64,000 nt of DNA from Coleophoma eucalyptorum (taxonomy: Eukaryota; Ascomycota; Leotiomycetes; Helotiales; Dermateaceae), in contig JALRME010000003.1 of NCBI GenBank assembly GCA_026120035.1, positions 1,116,001 through 1,180,000 on the forward strand, given 5' to 3'. The notes under the pieces are model-generated. The model worked only from the letters and a program-made list of their open reading frames with translations, was not told where the DNA came from and did no database searches. The translations under genes and the position numbers were made by a program. This document shows, one piece after another, positions 13,278 through 22,792 of the stretch (the first letter of the stretch is position 1; each line of letters opens with the position of its first letter).

Positions 13278-14733
13278 ATATGATGACTTGATTCTCCTGG
13301 CGTTTTGGGATCCTTCTTTATAAGAAGAAAGACATGATTTAGCATTGTTAGCAAGCTTTTGCTGGTTTGTAATTTGATAGAAGGCTTCTTTTTTTTTCTT
13401 TGCGACTGTATACTTAAAAAAAAGAGACAATAGATGCAATGCATGTTCACATTTCAATATTCGATGTCTGAACTCGGGCTTTTATGTGAAGTGATATTAA
13501 AGTAAATTATGACACAGTTATGTCGCCTCGTGCTGGTTGATGTACCTACCCGTTGGTACTGTCTTGTTTCTTACTCGAAAAGCCACAGCGTGGCGGTCTT
13601 TTGCCAAGAGGCCGACCCTTCCCGTCAGACTTCCACGGGCCGAGGTGCTACAGAAGTGCCGCAGTCAAATTCTGATGGCCTTCCGCCTTCTCTCCGTGAC
13701 GATGCGGTGGTGCCGGTAGTGCTTGCTGCAGGGCAATGCAGGTCAGGTAACCAATGATCATTCTAAATACCTCCCCAGCAAAGACTCGCCTCGGTGATGT
13801 CTGGCAAATCAGTTCAGGACCCTTAACACCCGTCCACTTTCTCGTCACATATTGCATTTACCGGAATCTATGCCAGACCCATTTCATTGTCTGTCGTCAA
13901 CATGATTGGGTAGGAGGCTATTTTGTTCTTCTCCGGGGATGAGGTCTTGCCTATGCATAAGGTATGAGGGAACATCCGGGGAATGGCTTTGGAGATGATG
14001 TCCTCGCGTTTATGCAAAGAGCTGCTGCGGGGAAGAGTATCCAGGTGGAAGGAATGGCCCGTCGGTTAGTGATATCTATCGCATCCTTACTTCCTTGTGC
14101 GATGGCGAGGATGGTACGAAGGATAATTCCAGGATTGTACCCGGTCGTTCCTACGAAAGGAGGTGACATCTCCAAGAAGCTTCGGACTAGGTAGGTGCAA
14201 AACGAGTTCCCGATGTTTCTCCTTGTATAGATGTATAGGTGGGTTTTCAGAAAGGCTCTCGATGGTAATAACGAAGTGCTTCCGAACAACTCGTCCGATT
14301 GCTGCTTGGTATAGCTACTACCACTCCACCACTCCTCTAAGATTGCTTGCGAGTTCTCCACTCTTTAAACTTCCAGCACCCCGAGAGACATGTTCTGTTT
14401 ACTCGTTACGAACAGAGAGGTGGGGTAATGTCGAAGACACCAGGGGGCAGATGCAAGCGAAGCTTTTTTCTTGAGATGAACAGGCTGATTGACTTTCTAC
14501 CTGGATATATGCTGTAAACTGATCTACGCTTTGTAAGAAAGGACACAACCCTTCCGGAAGATGGAATATCTTAGCGTCTTAGCTCTTGCTCTCATGACGC
14601 AGGTACGGCAAATGTATTTCCCAGTTCCAGAGTGAGTTATAAACCAGCCCGACTCCCAAGCTCAAGGCCTCGTTTTCCTCCTTACCTCTCCTTCTCTCTC
14701 TACTCCCCCCTTCTCGTCGTCGCCCATAACACG
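13278..14733. other. Intergenic, FAS1 to tannase
   Basis: No gene recognised. It holds the FAS1 3' flank with T-rich runs near 13390 and the tannase promoter. A 136-codon minus-strand ORF at 13951..14361 has no family resemblance and is probably chance. A CT-rich leader (about 14670-14715) precedes the tannase start. Confidence 0.5.
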
Positions 14734-17041
14734 ATGTTCTCTCTCCTCCGGCCGCTCGGGCTTCTAACCCTCCTCACCACCAGCTCCCTCGCTACAGCGC
14801 AAAACCTCACCGTTACCGATCCCGCCGCCGCCTGCACAGCACTTGGCCAGAGTCTCGCTATCGAAAATGTCACAGTCAACTTCGTTGAATATGTGCCCGC
14901 CGGTACCAATTTGAGCTTGACCCAGGATTACAATCTCTCGACTTGCACAAGACCGAGCCAGGTTGTGCCCGTTGATCTGTGTCGAATCGCCATGTATGTC
15001 GCCACAAGTAACCGCTCAGGTGAGTTCGGGCCTTTTTCAGTTTACGGGGCCTTTTGGTTCTTTCTTCCCCTCTCGAACCATTTCTCTTAAGATTTTTGTG
15101 GGGTTCTGATCGGCAGTTGATATGTTGGCTTGGATCGCGTGTTCGGATATACATTATATATAGCTTATATGTTATGGATTTGTGGATTTTACTAAGACTT
15201 ACGTGATAGGGATTACTCTTGAGGGTTGGCTGCCGACAAACTGGACCGGGAGATTTTTGAGTAAGTACACCCAAGTTCCGAGTATTAAAGAATTATGCTG
15301 ACGAGATTTTAGTGACTGGCAATGGTGGTGTCTCGGGATGTCTTCAATGTAAGTGATCAATGGCCATTTGAACGACGGTGCTAAAGGGTTTATAAAGATG
15401 AGGATGTGGCGTATGCTACCTCGTTCGGATTCGCAGCTTTTGGTAAGCCAAATTATCCTATATACTTGGATTATTAGGTTGTATACAGGCTCACAATTTG
15501 CAGGACAGAATAATGGGCACAACGGTACTCGTGGCTACGTAAGTAATTCTCATGACCACCAAGTAATCTTGTCAGCACCTGACATCATCTCAGGCTTTCT
15601 ACCAGAACTCTGATGTAGTTGAGGATTTCGTCTATCGAGGCCTGCATACCGGTACTGTGGTAGGAAAACAAATCACAAATACGTACTATACCCAATCGCT
15701 TTCCACCTCCTTCTACTTGGGATGCAGCACCGGTGGAAGACAAGGATGGAAGATGATCCAAGACTACCCAGAACTTTTCGACGGTGTGGTTGTCGGAGCT
15801 CCGGTAAGTTTTCTTTGTTCCTGAGCTGGACTTTAACTGACTCTTATGATCAGGCTCTATATTTTCCCGCCCTGACCTCCTGGAGTGGGACATTCTACAC
15901 CATCCTCGGAAACAGTAGCAGCGACACCTTCGTCTCTTCTGACTTATGGACTGCCGTGCACACTGAGATTTTGAATCAATGCGACGGTATCGATGGTGCT
16001 ATGGATGGGATTATCGAGGATACACTCCTTTGCAACTTCCGTCCCGAGGCGATGCAATGTGCTCCAGGTATCAGCAACTCAACATCGTGTCTCACAAGCG
16101 CGCAAGTTGGTGCCGTTAGACAGGTCTTCACAGACTACTATGGTCTTGACGGTCTACTCATCTTCCCAAGAATGCAGCCAGGCTCGGAAGCCCTTGCAAA
16201 ATCCATCTACTACGGAGGTACCGATTTTTCCTATACCACTGATTGGTTCAGATATGTTGTTTATGGTAAGATTCTTACAGCGTTATAAACTTTGTAATAT
16301 CTCTGACTTTTGAACAGAGGATCCAAGCTGGGATCCAGCATCTTATACTCGAGCTGATGCAAAGGCTGCTATCGACCAAAACCCCTTCAATGCTCTGACG
16401 GGAAGTGGAGATCTCTCTGCATTCCAAAAGCACGGAGGCAAAGTCTTGCACTGGCACGGAGAGGCTGATGTAAGAGAATTCTTTAATTTTCATTTAAACT
16501 TTACTGATATAGGAAATCGGCAGTATATCATTACCTCTGACAACAGTCCTCGCTACTACAACCACGTTTCTCAGACCATGGGTCTACCATCATCTGAACT
16601 CGACGAGTTCTACCGATTCTTCCGAGTTTCTGGCACTGGTGAGTTGAGCACTATTTTACCTATACAGAATTCTATAGTCTTCATAGACCGAGAGGCTGAT
16701 ATAGATACAGGACACTGTACTGGTGGAGATGGCGCACACATGGTTGGGCAGCGAGCAGCTGAATCTGCGGCCACTGATCCTCAAAATAACGTCCTAGCCC
16801 GCATCATCACCTGGGTCGAAGATGGCAATGCACCTGAGACTATCACCGGCACAAAATACGTCAATGTGAGTGTCGTTCTCTCCTTACAGGTTTGAGCAGA
16901 ATTTGCTGACATTGGTTTCCCTATTAGGATGATGTTACCCAAGGTGTCGCATTTGTGCGGAACCACTGCAAGTACCCGCTTAGAAATGTGTACACCGGTC
17001 CTGCAAACTATACACAACCAGAGGCGTGGACTTGTATCTAG
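14734..17041 (+). CDS. Secreted tannase / feruloyl esterase family protein
   Basis: Secreted serine esterase of the tannase/FaeB family, which hydrolyses plant phenolic esters (tannins, feruloyl or chlorogenic esters). Eleven exons: 14734..15019, 15210..15260, 15313..15348, 15398..15442, 15504..15538, 15594..15803, 15854..16265, 16318..16469, 16524..16638, 16711..16865 and 16928..17041, giving 536 aa. A signal peptide covers about residues 1-23. The family CS-D-HC motif is complete: Ser196 in GCSTGGRQG, Asp409 in HWHGEAD, and His449-Cys450 in GHCTGG. An Asp/Gly-rich segment (CDGIDGAMDGIIED) matches the calcium site of the lid domain. Several N-glycosylation sequons are present. An in-frame ATG at 14632 would hide the signal peptide, so 14734 is preferred. 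Exact substrate cannot be told from sequence. Confidence 0.92.
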
Positions 17042-17726
17042 CGTTCTCACCAGATATACATATATATGTAATATTCCCTAGGAAGAAGGAATCTTTGCAA
17101 CTAGGGCTTTCATCCTGTATATATAATATTCTCTAGAAAAGAAAGAATCTTGAATAAGGAACCACCGAGTCTTGGTTTCAGACTTAGCTTAAACCTGGGA
17201 CCTCAAAGTTGTATCTAAAGGCAATGATTGTGAACAAAGATGCAGGTGCTTGTTGACCCATCGAGCACGTTATGTAATGGACAGTACCCATTGGGTCTGG
17301 GGATGTGAAAGCGCAAAACATGAACCGTGTTATGGTACTTGGTGCAAGCAGTTGGACTCTTTTGTGCAAAGCTAGAAGTGGGAGCTGAGCAGCTGTCTCT
17401 ATGCTTGGTATAAAGGATAAATGGCAACTGAAGCTATTGACAACAAAGAAAATCACCTCAAACTATGACGAAAGTTTGTCCGGGTAGCTGTCTTGGAAAG
17501 CCACGTGTAGCAAGGAGGCTGATCGATCATTATGATGAGGATGGTGGCTTGAATACGAAGGCAGGAAACTGATTTACCATTGCAATTTACACCCACTGTA
17601 AAATCCCTGATCTCTTAGTTACAGCAAAACTTATATGGACTGATCTATCACAAATTTTATGTAACTTTAGGTCTATACGTCTATGCATCATAACCTCGAC
17701 CTCGCCAACCACTTCACCGTGTCCAT
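17042..17726. other. Intergenic between convergent genes
   Basis: This is the 3' flanks of the convergent tannase and decarboxylase genes. A short AT-rich element of about 35 bp occurs twice (about 17061-17096 and 17118-17152). No gene is seen. Confidence 0.5.
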
Positions 17727-19338
17727 TCACGACAACACCTTCCTGGTGCTTACCTTTCCGTCTCGGAGTTCCTCGGTCGTGTCGACCAAGATATCAAATG
17801 CTTTCTTGATATATGGTTCTTCGGCGAGAGGATTGGCACTGACGACACGAATGACATAAGTGCTGTCAATAACACTGTGGGTAATGTATATCTCGCCTCT
17901 TTCGTTGATCAATTCATAGACAGCCTTGGTAATCTTATCTTGCTCTTCCTTGCCTTGCGTCTTCGGCACGATATTGAAGACCGTCAATGCAAAAGAAGGG
18001 CCTGTAACAACCTCGAACAGATCGTTTCGAGACTTCAAAAGACTGTGAAAGAGCTCTCCCAGCTTGACGTGTTTCCGGATGTGAGCTTGTAGGCCAAGAA
18101 CACCATATGTTCTCAACACGAACCAGATCTTGATACTGCGGAATCGTCGACCGAGAGGAATTTGCCAGTCACGGTAGTCCGTGACCAGCCCACTCTCGGA
18201 GAACTCATTTCGCAGGTACGCAGGTGTGATGGAGAGAGCGTCGATCAGATCTTTGCGCTTGCGAACAAAGAGACATCCGGCATCGAAATTGGTGAGCAGC
18301 CATTTGTGCATGTTCATCTCGAAAGAATGGAAATGCTGGAATGAGGCAGTAAGGTGCTGGTATTCGGGACAGACAAGTGCTGCACCAGCATAGGCCGCGT
18401 CAACATGCACCCAGATTTCTCCAGGAACATCCGGGGGGGCATGCTTGGCAAGAGTAGAGGCAATGGAGCCAAAGTCATCAACGCTACAGGTTGACGTCGT
18501 TCCCAAAGTCGACGTCAAGAAGAATGGCTCGAGTCCTTGAGATTTGCACTCTAGGATGGTCTTTTCTAATGCGTCTCCAGTCATGGCGAAGTTATTCTCT
18601 CTGGTAGTTGGTACAGAGCGGTATCGGACACCGCATATCTGAGCTGCTTTCTGTGTAGAGCTATGCGCCATTTCACTGCCCAATGCAACCATCTTGCTTC
18701 GCTTGTGCATGATTGCATCTTCGAGGGCAAGCCCAGATAGCTCTGCAGTTGTTTCTCTGAGATACTTATCTCGAGCTGCTACCATGACTGTGACAACTGC
18801 CTCTGATGCTGATCCTTGAATGACACCACCGCCATGAGTTGTGGACAGATAGCAGTCAGGAAGATTGAGCAGCTTTGCCAGCCAATCCATCACCACTGTC
18901 TCTAATTCAGTGACAGCAGGAGAGCAGATCCAATTGAAGGCAGGCGCTGTGAATGCTGCTGAATACAACTCTCCCAGCATGGCAGGGTAAGTGGACGAGG
19001 CCGGGAAGAAAGCCATGAAATTTGGCGATTGCCTGACACGGTCAGAAAAAGACATATACACTGGACAGAAAACTTACCAATGAGTCAGACCTGGCATGAT
19101 TTTCGATTCGATATCTTTCTGTATCTCAGCCCAAGATTCCCCTTCCTGAGGAGGAGCATCCGGCAAGAGCTTCTTCAGGTATCCTGGTTCCACATTGGAG
19201 ACGACTCTACGGTCTTCAATCGTATCATAATAGTTGACGACTATCGAGGTTCGTAAACTTGATATTCAAACAGTATTAGGAGCACTTACTCTCGTCAATT
19301 GCTGAGGCAGCAGCTTCTCTGAACTGGTTTGAATCCAT
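17727..19338 (-). CDS. PLP-dependent aromatic L-amino acid decarboxylase family protein
   Basis: Cytosolic group II decarboxylase that converts an aromatic amino acid (Trp, Tyr, Phe or DOPA) to its amine and CO2. Exons: 19338..19290, 19240..19078 and 19032..17727, giving 505 aa. The N-terminus follows the animal/plant pattern (MDSNQFREAAASAIDE, then NYYDTIEDRRV and VEPGYL). The PLP lysine is Lys314 in NMHKWLL, with HVDAAYAG upstream. His194 (MAHSSTQKA) stacks on PLP in this family. Tyr343 (PAYLRN) aligns with the catalytic-loop tyrosine that marks true decarboxylases; Phe there marks aldehyde synthases. The TDYRDWQIPLGRRFRS block is strongly conserved. It converges on the tannase gene. The individual substrate is not determined. 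Confidence 0.93.
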
Positions 19339-20251
19339 GATGTTGAGATTCTTTATGGCAAAAGTGGGTATCTTGAAGATAAATACAATTGATCAACTCG
19401 TACCACCTTTATACGATCTGGTTCCACCCACGTGCTCTTATACTTCTGAGGTTTCCACGGAGCTATCGGGATTATTTGAGGACTCACCCAGTGTCAATTA
19501 AAAGGCGTATGTCAATATTCAATGTCAACGTCAGCCACCCCGAAAACTCAAAAGTGATCCGACCGGGTAGCAAAACATTGCCGTCGGATAACGGGTAGTA
19601 GGCATCACAGCCGGTTACCAACTACACGTGCTACAGTAAGTAGAGGCGGCCGCTCGTGCAGCTAACGAAGTCATGGTCATTCACCGAAATTCGGATACGT
19701 TGGTGCAAGACTGCTTTGATACTTGCAGAGGAAGAAGGCATTCATGAAATGAGAGGTTGAGGTCCTGCTGTTGACTGGAAGTAAAAGGCCTGTTGCTCTC
19801 CAGAAGCAAGAAATTTGGCTCTGGCGAACATACTTGAAGAAGTCCTTTGGAAGATGGAAACTTTAGCAATGGCTAGCCAGGCATGTCCACAGATTACAAA
19901 TGTACCTTCGTGCTTAAGGTAGTGCAGCCAAGCACTTGTTGAAGGGTCTGTGGTCTCTGAAGTTTCTACTGAGGCTGTGCAATCCCACTGGTTTCGTATC
20001 TCTAGTGCTAGATATATAAAATATATTTCCTTCATTACTATCATTCACTAGCCGTGCTGTGCTCAGCCAAGCTCTCCCCGCTCGGCTAGCTGGTGGGTGG
20101 GTCTTGCTCGTCAACAGGAGCTCGCCCACAATGAAGACATGAGCGGACACAAGATCGTGAAGACTCCATCTCCTTAACGTGAATCATGTTCCCTCTATAT
20201 AAGCGAATTTGACAGATGTCCAGTATAAAAAAAAAAGTTGCAAAAAAGAAA
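19339..20251. other. Intergenic, decarboxylase promoter to tRNA
   Basis: No gene recognised. The decarboxylase promoter lies just above 19338. The segment becomes increasingly AT-rich toward the tRNA gene. Confidence 0.45.
20227..20247 (-). terminator. Pol III T-run terminators of tRNA-Asn copy A
   Basis: Minus-strand T6 (20247..20242) begins 5 nt past the discriminator base, followed by T10 (20236..20227). Runs of four or more T end Pol III transcripts. Confidence 0.75.
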
Positions 20252-20378
20252 CTCCGCTAGGAAGGCTTGAACTTCCAACCTCTCGATTAACAGTCGAACT
20301 GTTTTGAATTAGTTTGTGAATACTGATGAATTGATTACTTTGAATGCTTACCGCGCTAGCCAATTGCGCCATAGCGGA
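20252..20378 (-). tRNA. tRNA-Asn(GTT), copy A, with a 53-nt GT-AG insert at 26/27
   Basis: Complete tRNA on the minus strand. Exon 1 is 20378..20352 and exon 2 is 20298..20252; joined they give 74 nt. Acceptor stem TCCGCTA/TAGCGGA is perfect, the D-stem is GCGC/GCGC, the anticodon stem TTCGA/TCGAG has one T-G pair, the loop CTGTTAA carries anticodon GTT, and the T-arm is GGAAG-TTCAAGC-CTTCC. Discriminator G73 suits Asn. The A box (around the TGGCGCAATTGG segment) and B box (GTTCAAGCC) are both intact. The insert 20351..20299 begins GTAAGC, has CTAATTCA near its end and finishes CAG, exactly like a spliceosomal intron. No intron is present at 37/38. Two T runs just downstream can end Pol III transcription. 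Confidence 0.88.
20299..20351 (-). other. Spliceosomal-type insert in tRNA-Asn copy A
   Basis: A 53-nt insert lies between G26 and T27, read on the minus strand: GTAAGC at the start, CTAATTCA about 16 nt before the end, CAG at the end. Removing it restores GCGCG followed by TTCGACTG, as in uninterrupted eukaryotic tRNA-Asn. It is not at the position cut by the standard tRNA endonuclease. Confidence 0.75.
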
Positions 20379-21337
20379 TTGGATTTGAACATGTTAGACC
20401 ATCTGAACCAATGATCTGTTCTTTTTGTTTCTCAAGTTGTTATCTCAGGTTATATCCGGTAGGTTGAAGTAAGGTCATAGACAGGTTTTAGAAATGCTTG
20501 AGCACGTGTGTAAGAATAAGACATGGCTTGCCACTTGGCAGACGACAAAGAGTGCTGTTCAAAGGGAGAAAATGTTGAGGCTTTTCTTTTTTTCTAGAAG
20601 CTCTAGTCTATGAGAGAAATATCTGGGTAATCGATGTCCACACTCGTTTACTCCCCCCCCCCCCCTCCAACGGTCCCTCGACATATCAGAAATATTTCTT
20701 GGTACTAGGCAACTCTCAGCTCTCCCCTCTGCCTGAAGTTGCTTACATCCAATGGGATTTTTTTCTTATGCCTTGCGATAATCTAGGTCTTCTGAACTCT
20801 ATATTATCTTACAGTGAAATGGTGATACACTACAATGTCTGTCAAGAAACAAGATTGAAGGTAATTGGTATAAATAGTTCCGGGTTATCAGCTAGAAAGG
20901 AGGAGAATATTAAGTTTGCACCAGACAAATTAGATTTGACGATATTATACTATTTCCGCATGCCTAGGACAATATTGAACCAACAGTACTTCGATCTAGT
21001 GCCAATGCCAAATCTGTTGCTATGAATTATTGTCTACACAACTCTACCTCGCTTCCGTTTCTGTTGTCGATGCCCGCTGAAACAATTGCAACATGCTGAG
21101 CAACCACTCTGCCAACATTGATGAAAGGAAGAAAAAGGGATAAAAAAGGTTGGTCTTCTTCCTATGACTAAGGACCTGTTACCTCTGAAAAGCAGTTCAG
21201 GTATCTCACTGGTAAGCCCAAACAAACAAAGGCTTCATTCAATAAGGTAGGATGGTGATGGGCCGTGTTCGGCAAAAATAATGTCCGGGCAGGACGGGAA
21301 CAGGGCACATCCCGCTTAATGCAGCACCACTCCCACC
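20379..21337. other. Intergenic between the two tRNA-Asn genes
   Basis: AT-rich and without a credible gene. A run of about 14 C lies near 20654-20667. It could be decayed repeat sequence, but no element is recognisable. Confidence 0.45.
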
Positions 21338-21354
21338 AAAAAAAACGCAAAAAA
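21338..21354 (-). terminator. Pol III T-run terminators of tRNA-Asn copy B
   Basis: Minus-strand T6 (21354..21349) and T8 (21345..21338) lie 13 nt and 22 nt past the discriminator base of tRNA-Asn copy B. Confidence 0.75.
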
Positions 21355-21403
21355 TTTAGGAGATGAACTCTCCCGGGTGGGCTCGAACCACCAACCTCTC
21401 GAT

Positions 21404-21414
21404 TGCATACTGAG
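21404..21414 (-). other. Canonical 37/38 tRNA intron in copy B
   Basis: An 11-nt insert lies one base 3' of the anticodon, the standard position recognised by the eukaryotic tRNA splicing endonuclease. It is absent from copy A. Confidence 0.75.
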
Positions 21415-21425
21415 TAACAGTCGAA

Positions 21426-21479
21426 CTGGATAATGAATTAGATTTGATTCCTTGAGCGAAGATGTTGAGGATTACATAC
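21426..21479 (-). other. Spliceosomal-type insert in tRNA-Asn copy B
   Basis: A 54-nt insert at 26/27 with GTATGT donor, CTAATTCA branch-like motif and CCAG acceptor. Outside the ends and the branch motif it is largely unlike the copy A insert, as expected of an old intron at a shared position. Confidence 0.75.
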
Positions 21480-21506
21480 CGCGCTAGCCAATTGCGCCAC
21501 GGGAGA

Positions 21507-22690
21507 CAAGCTTGTTAACCAAGCTGTTTTTGATGCTGGATTCCTTGTTTCAATATATGTACTAACAACAAATCTGTGCACACAGCGCGGCGAGATTCTC
21601 ATCAAAGCTTCTGCAACAGAAAATAGCCGGTGGGTAAAATGATACCTCTTACTAGAATCAAACAAGTCCCCTTTATCAGGTTAGCCTATTATGTTCCCTT
21701 TGATCTAATCTTCTTTCATTTCATCTTATTAACCCTGTGACCTCTCATTGCTTCTGCACAAAAGAAATCCAAAATGAAATACCTTTGTAGTTCTAAGAGA
21801 GAGCTGTTCAGTTCCATGTATTGTGGCGGAGCATACTCATGTACGAAAAGAAAAAGCATATATATTTTCTTTTTGAAGCGCTATAATAGTTTGGGGTTGT
21901 ATATATCAAGGGGAAAAAAACAATTGTCATGTGGGAGGTTTGAACACATCTGAAGAAATACGACCGAAACCTATATGCGCAAAAGCACTGGACTCTTCCT
22001 TGATGCTTAGTGAAGTGCAAAAATCCATCGACCCTGTTCAAGAAATTGAATATATTTTTCACATTACTATTGGAAGTCTGGGAAAAATAGAACACAAGAC
22101 CAAAGGCATTCGCAATACTTGGCCGTTCATTATGCGGATGCTTGCTCATTTATTTATTTGAAAACGAGCCCCCTCTGGTGCCAACAAGTAAATAGTTGGC
22201 CTCATCCGATGTGTCGTTTTAATATTTGAAGAAAGTTATTTCATGTACTTTAGTATCACCGTCTTGAACTAGGACGGCAGAATCCGCCTTTTACCTAACA
22301 AGGTCATGAAATTCAGTATCAAAAATGTTACACGGAAACAAGTCTACGACAAAAGATATTTAAAGATAGTGTACTACTGATGACATATTTGACAAGTAAG
22401 CTGTATTTCGAAAACAAGGAAAATTGAATGCTATTGTCCTAGGTGCTAAGCCCTATATTCTCTCGTTATCTCCTAGAAACATCCTTGAACTTGTGACCAT
22501 AATTATAGATGAGCAAATTTGACACAAAAGTTCTAGATGCTAATCGTATATTGTTTGTCTAAATCCATCATGGGATGGTAAGTGTTTTTTGGGGGATCTT
22601 AGGTGGTGAAGCAGGAGTAAGTCATTTTAGCCTCGCACTAGTTTAGCTCTCCCACAACACTATTTGAACCCATTCCTATCCATCGATATT
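21507..22690. other. AT-rich intergenic stretch
   Basis: No gene recognised. Composition is clearly more AT-rich than the gene-bearing parts and stops are dense in all frames. It may be a decayed repeat, but no terminal repeats or coding relics are visible. Confidence 0.45.
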
Positions 22691-22708
22691 CACGTGATAA
22701 GACACGTG
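22691..22708. promoter_or_regulatory. Paired CACGTG E-boxes upstream of the Bre2-like gene
   Basis: Two CACGTG hexamers, at 22691-22696 and 22703-22708, are spaced 12 bp start to start and lie about 90 bp before the start codon. CACGTG is bound by bHLH factors such as Cbf1. A role here is inferred from position only. Confidence 0.5.
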
Positions 22709-22792
22709 ACGACGACGTTGAACGCAAACTGGACTCTCACCGCCTTTCACACCGCCCGCAATCTGCCGAGTTATTTTCTTCCAAGACTCAAG

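Larger units (their letters stand above)
21368..21506 (-). tRNA. tRNA-Asn(GTT), copy B, with two inserts (54 nt at 26/27; 11 nt at 37/38)
   Basis: Complete tRNA on the minus strand. Exons are 21506..21480, 21425..21415 and 21403..21368, joining to 74 nt. Acceptor TCTCCCG/CGGGAGA, D-stem GCGC/GCGC, anticodon stem TTCGA/TCGAG, loop CTGTTAA (anticodon GTT), T-arm GGTGG-TTCGAGC-CCACC, discriminator G73. The B box GGTTCGAGCC is consensus. Insert 1 (21479..21426, 54 nt) starts GTATGT, carries CTAATTCA and ends CCAG, at the same tRNA position as the insert in copy A. Insert 2 (21414..21404, CTCAGTATGCA) is at the canonical 37/38 site of tRNA introns. So one gene seems to need two different kinds of intron removal. 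Confidence 0.9.

Noticed and set aside
13951..14361. 136-codon minus-strand ORF between FAS1 and the tannase
   Set aside because: No family resemblance; lies in the promoter region of the tannase gene.
14632..14733. Upstream in-frame start for the tannase
   Set aside because: It would bury the clear signal peptide that starts at 14734.
20252..21506. Reading the tRNA-Asn genes as pseudogenes
   Set aside because: Spliced forms have perfect stems, consensus A and B boxes, T-run terminators and compensated differences between copies. Decay would not give this pattern.
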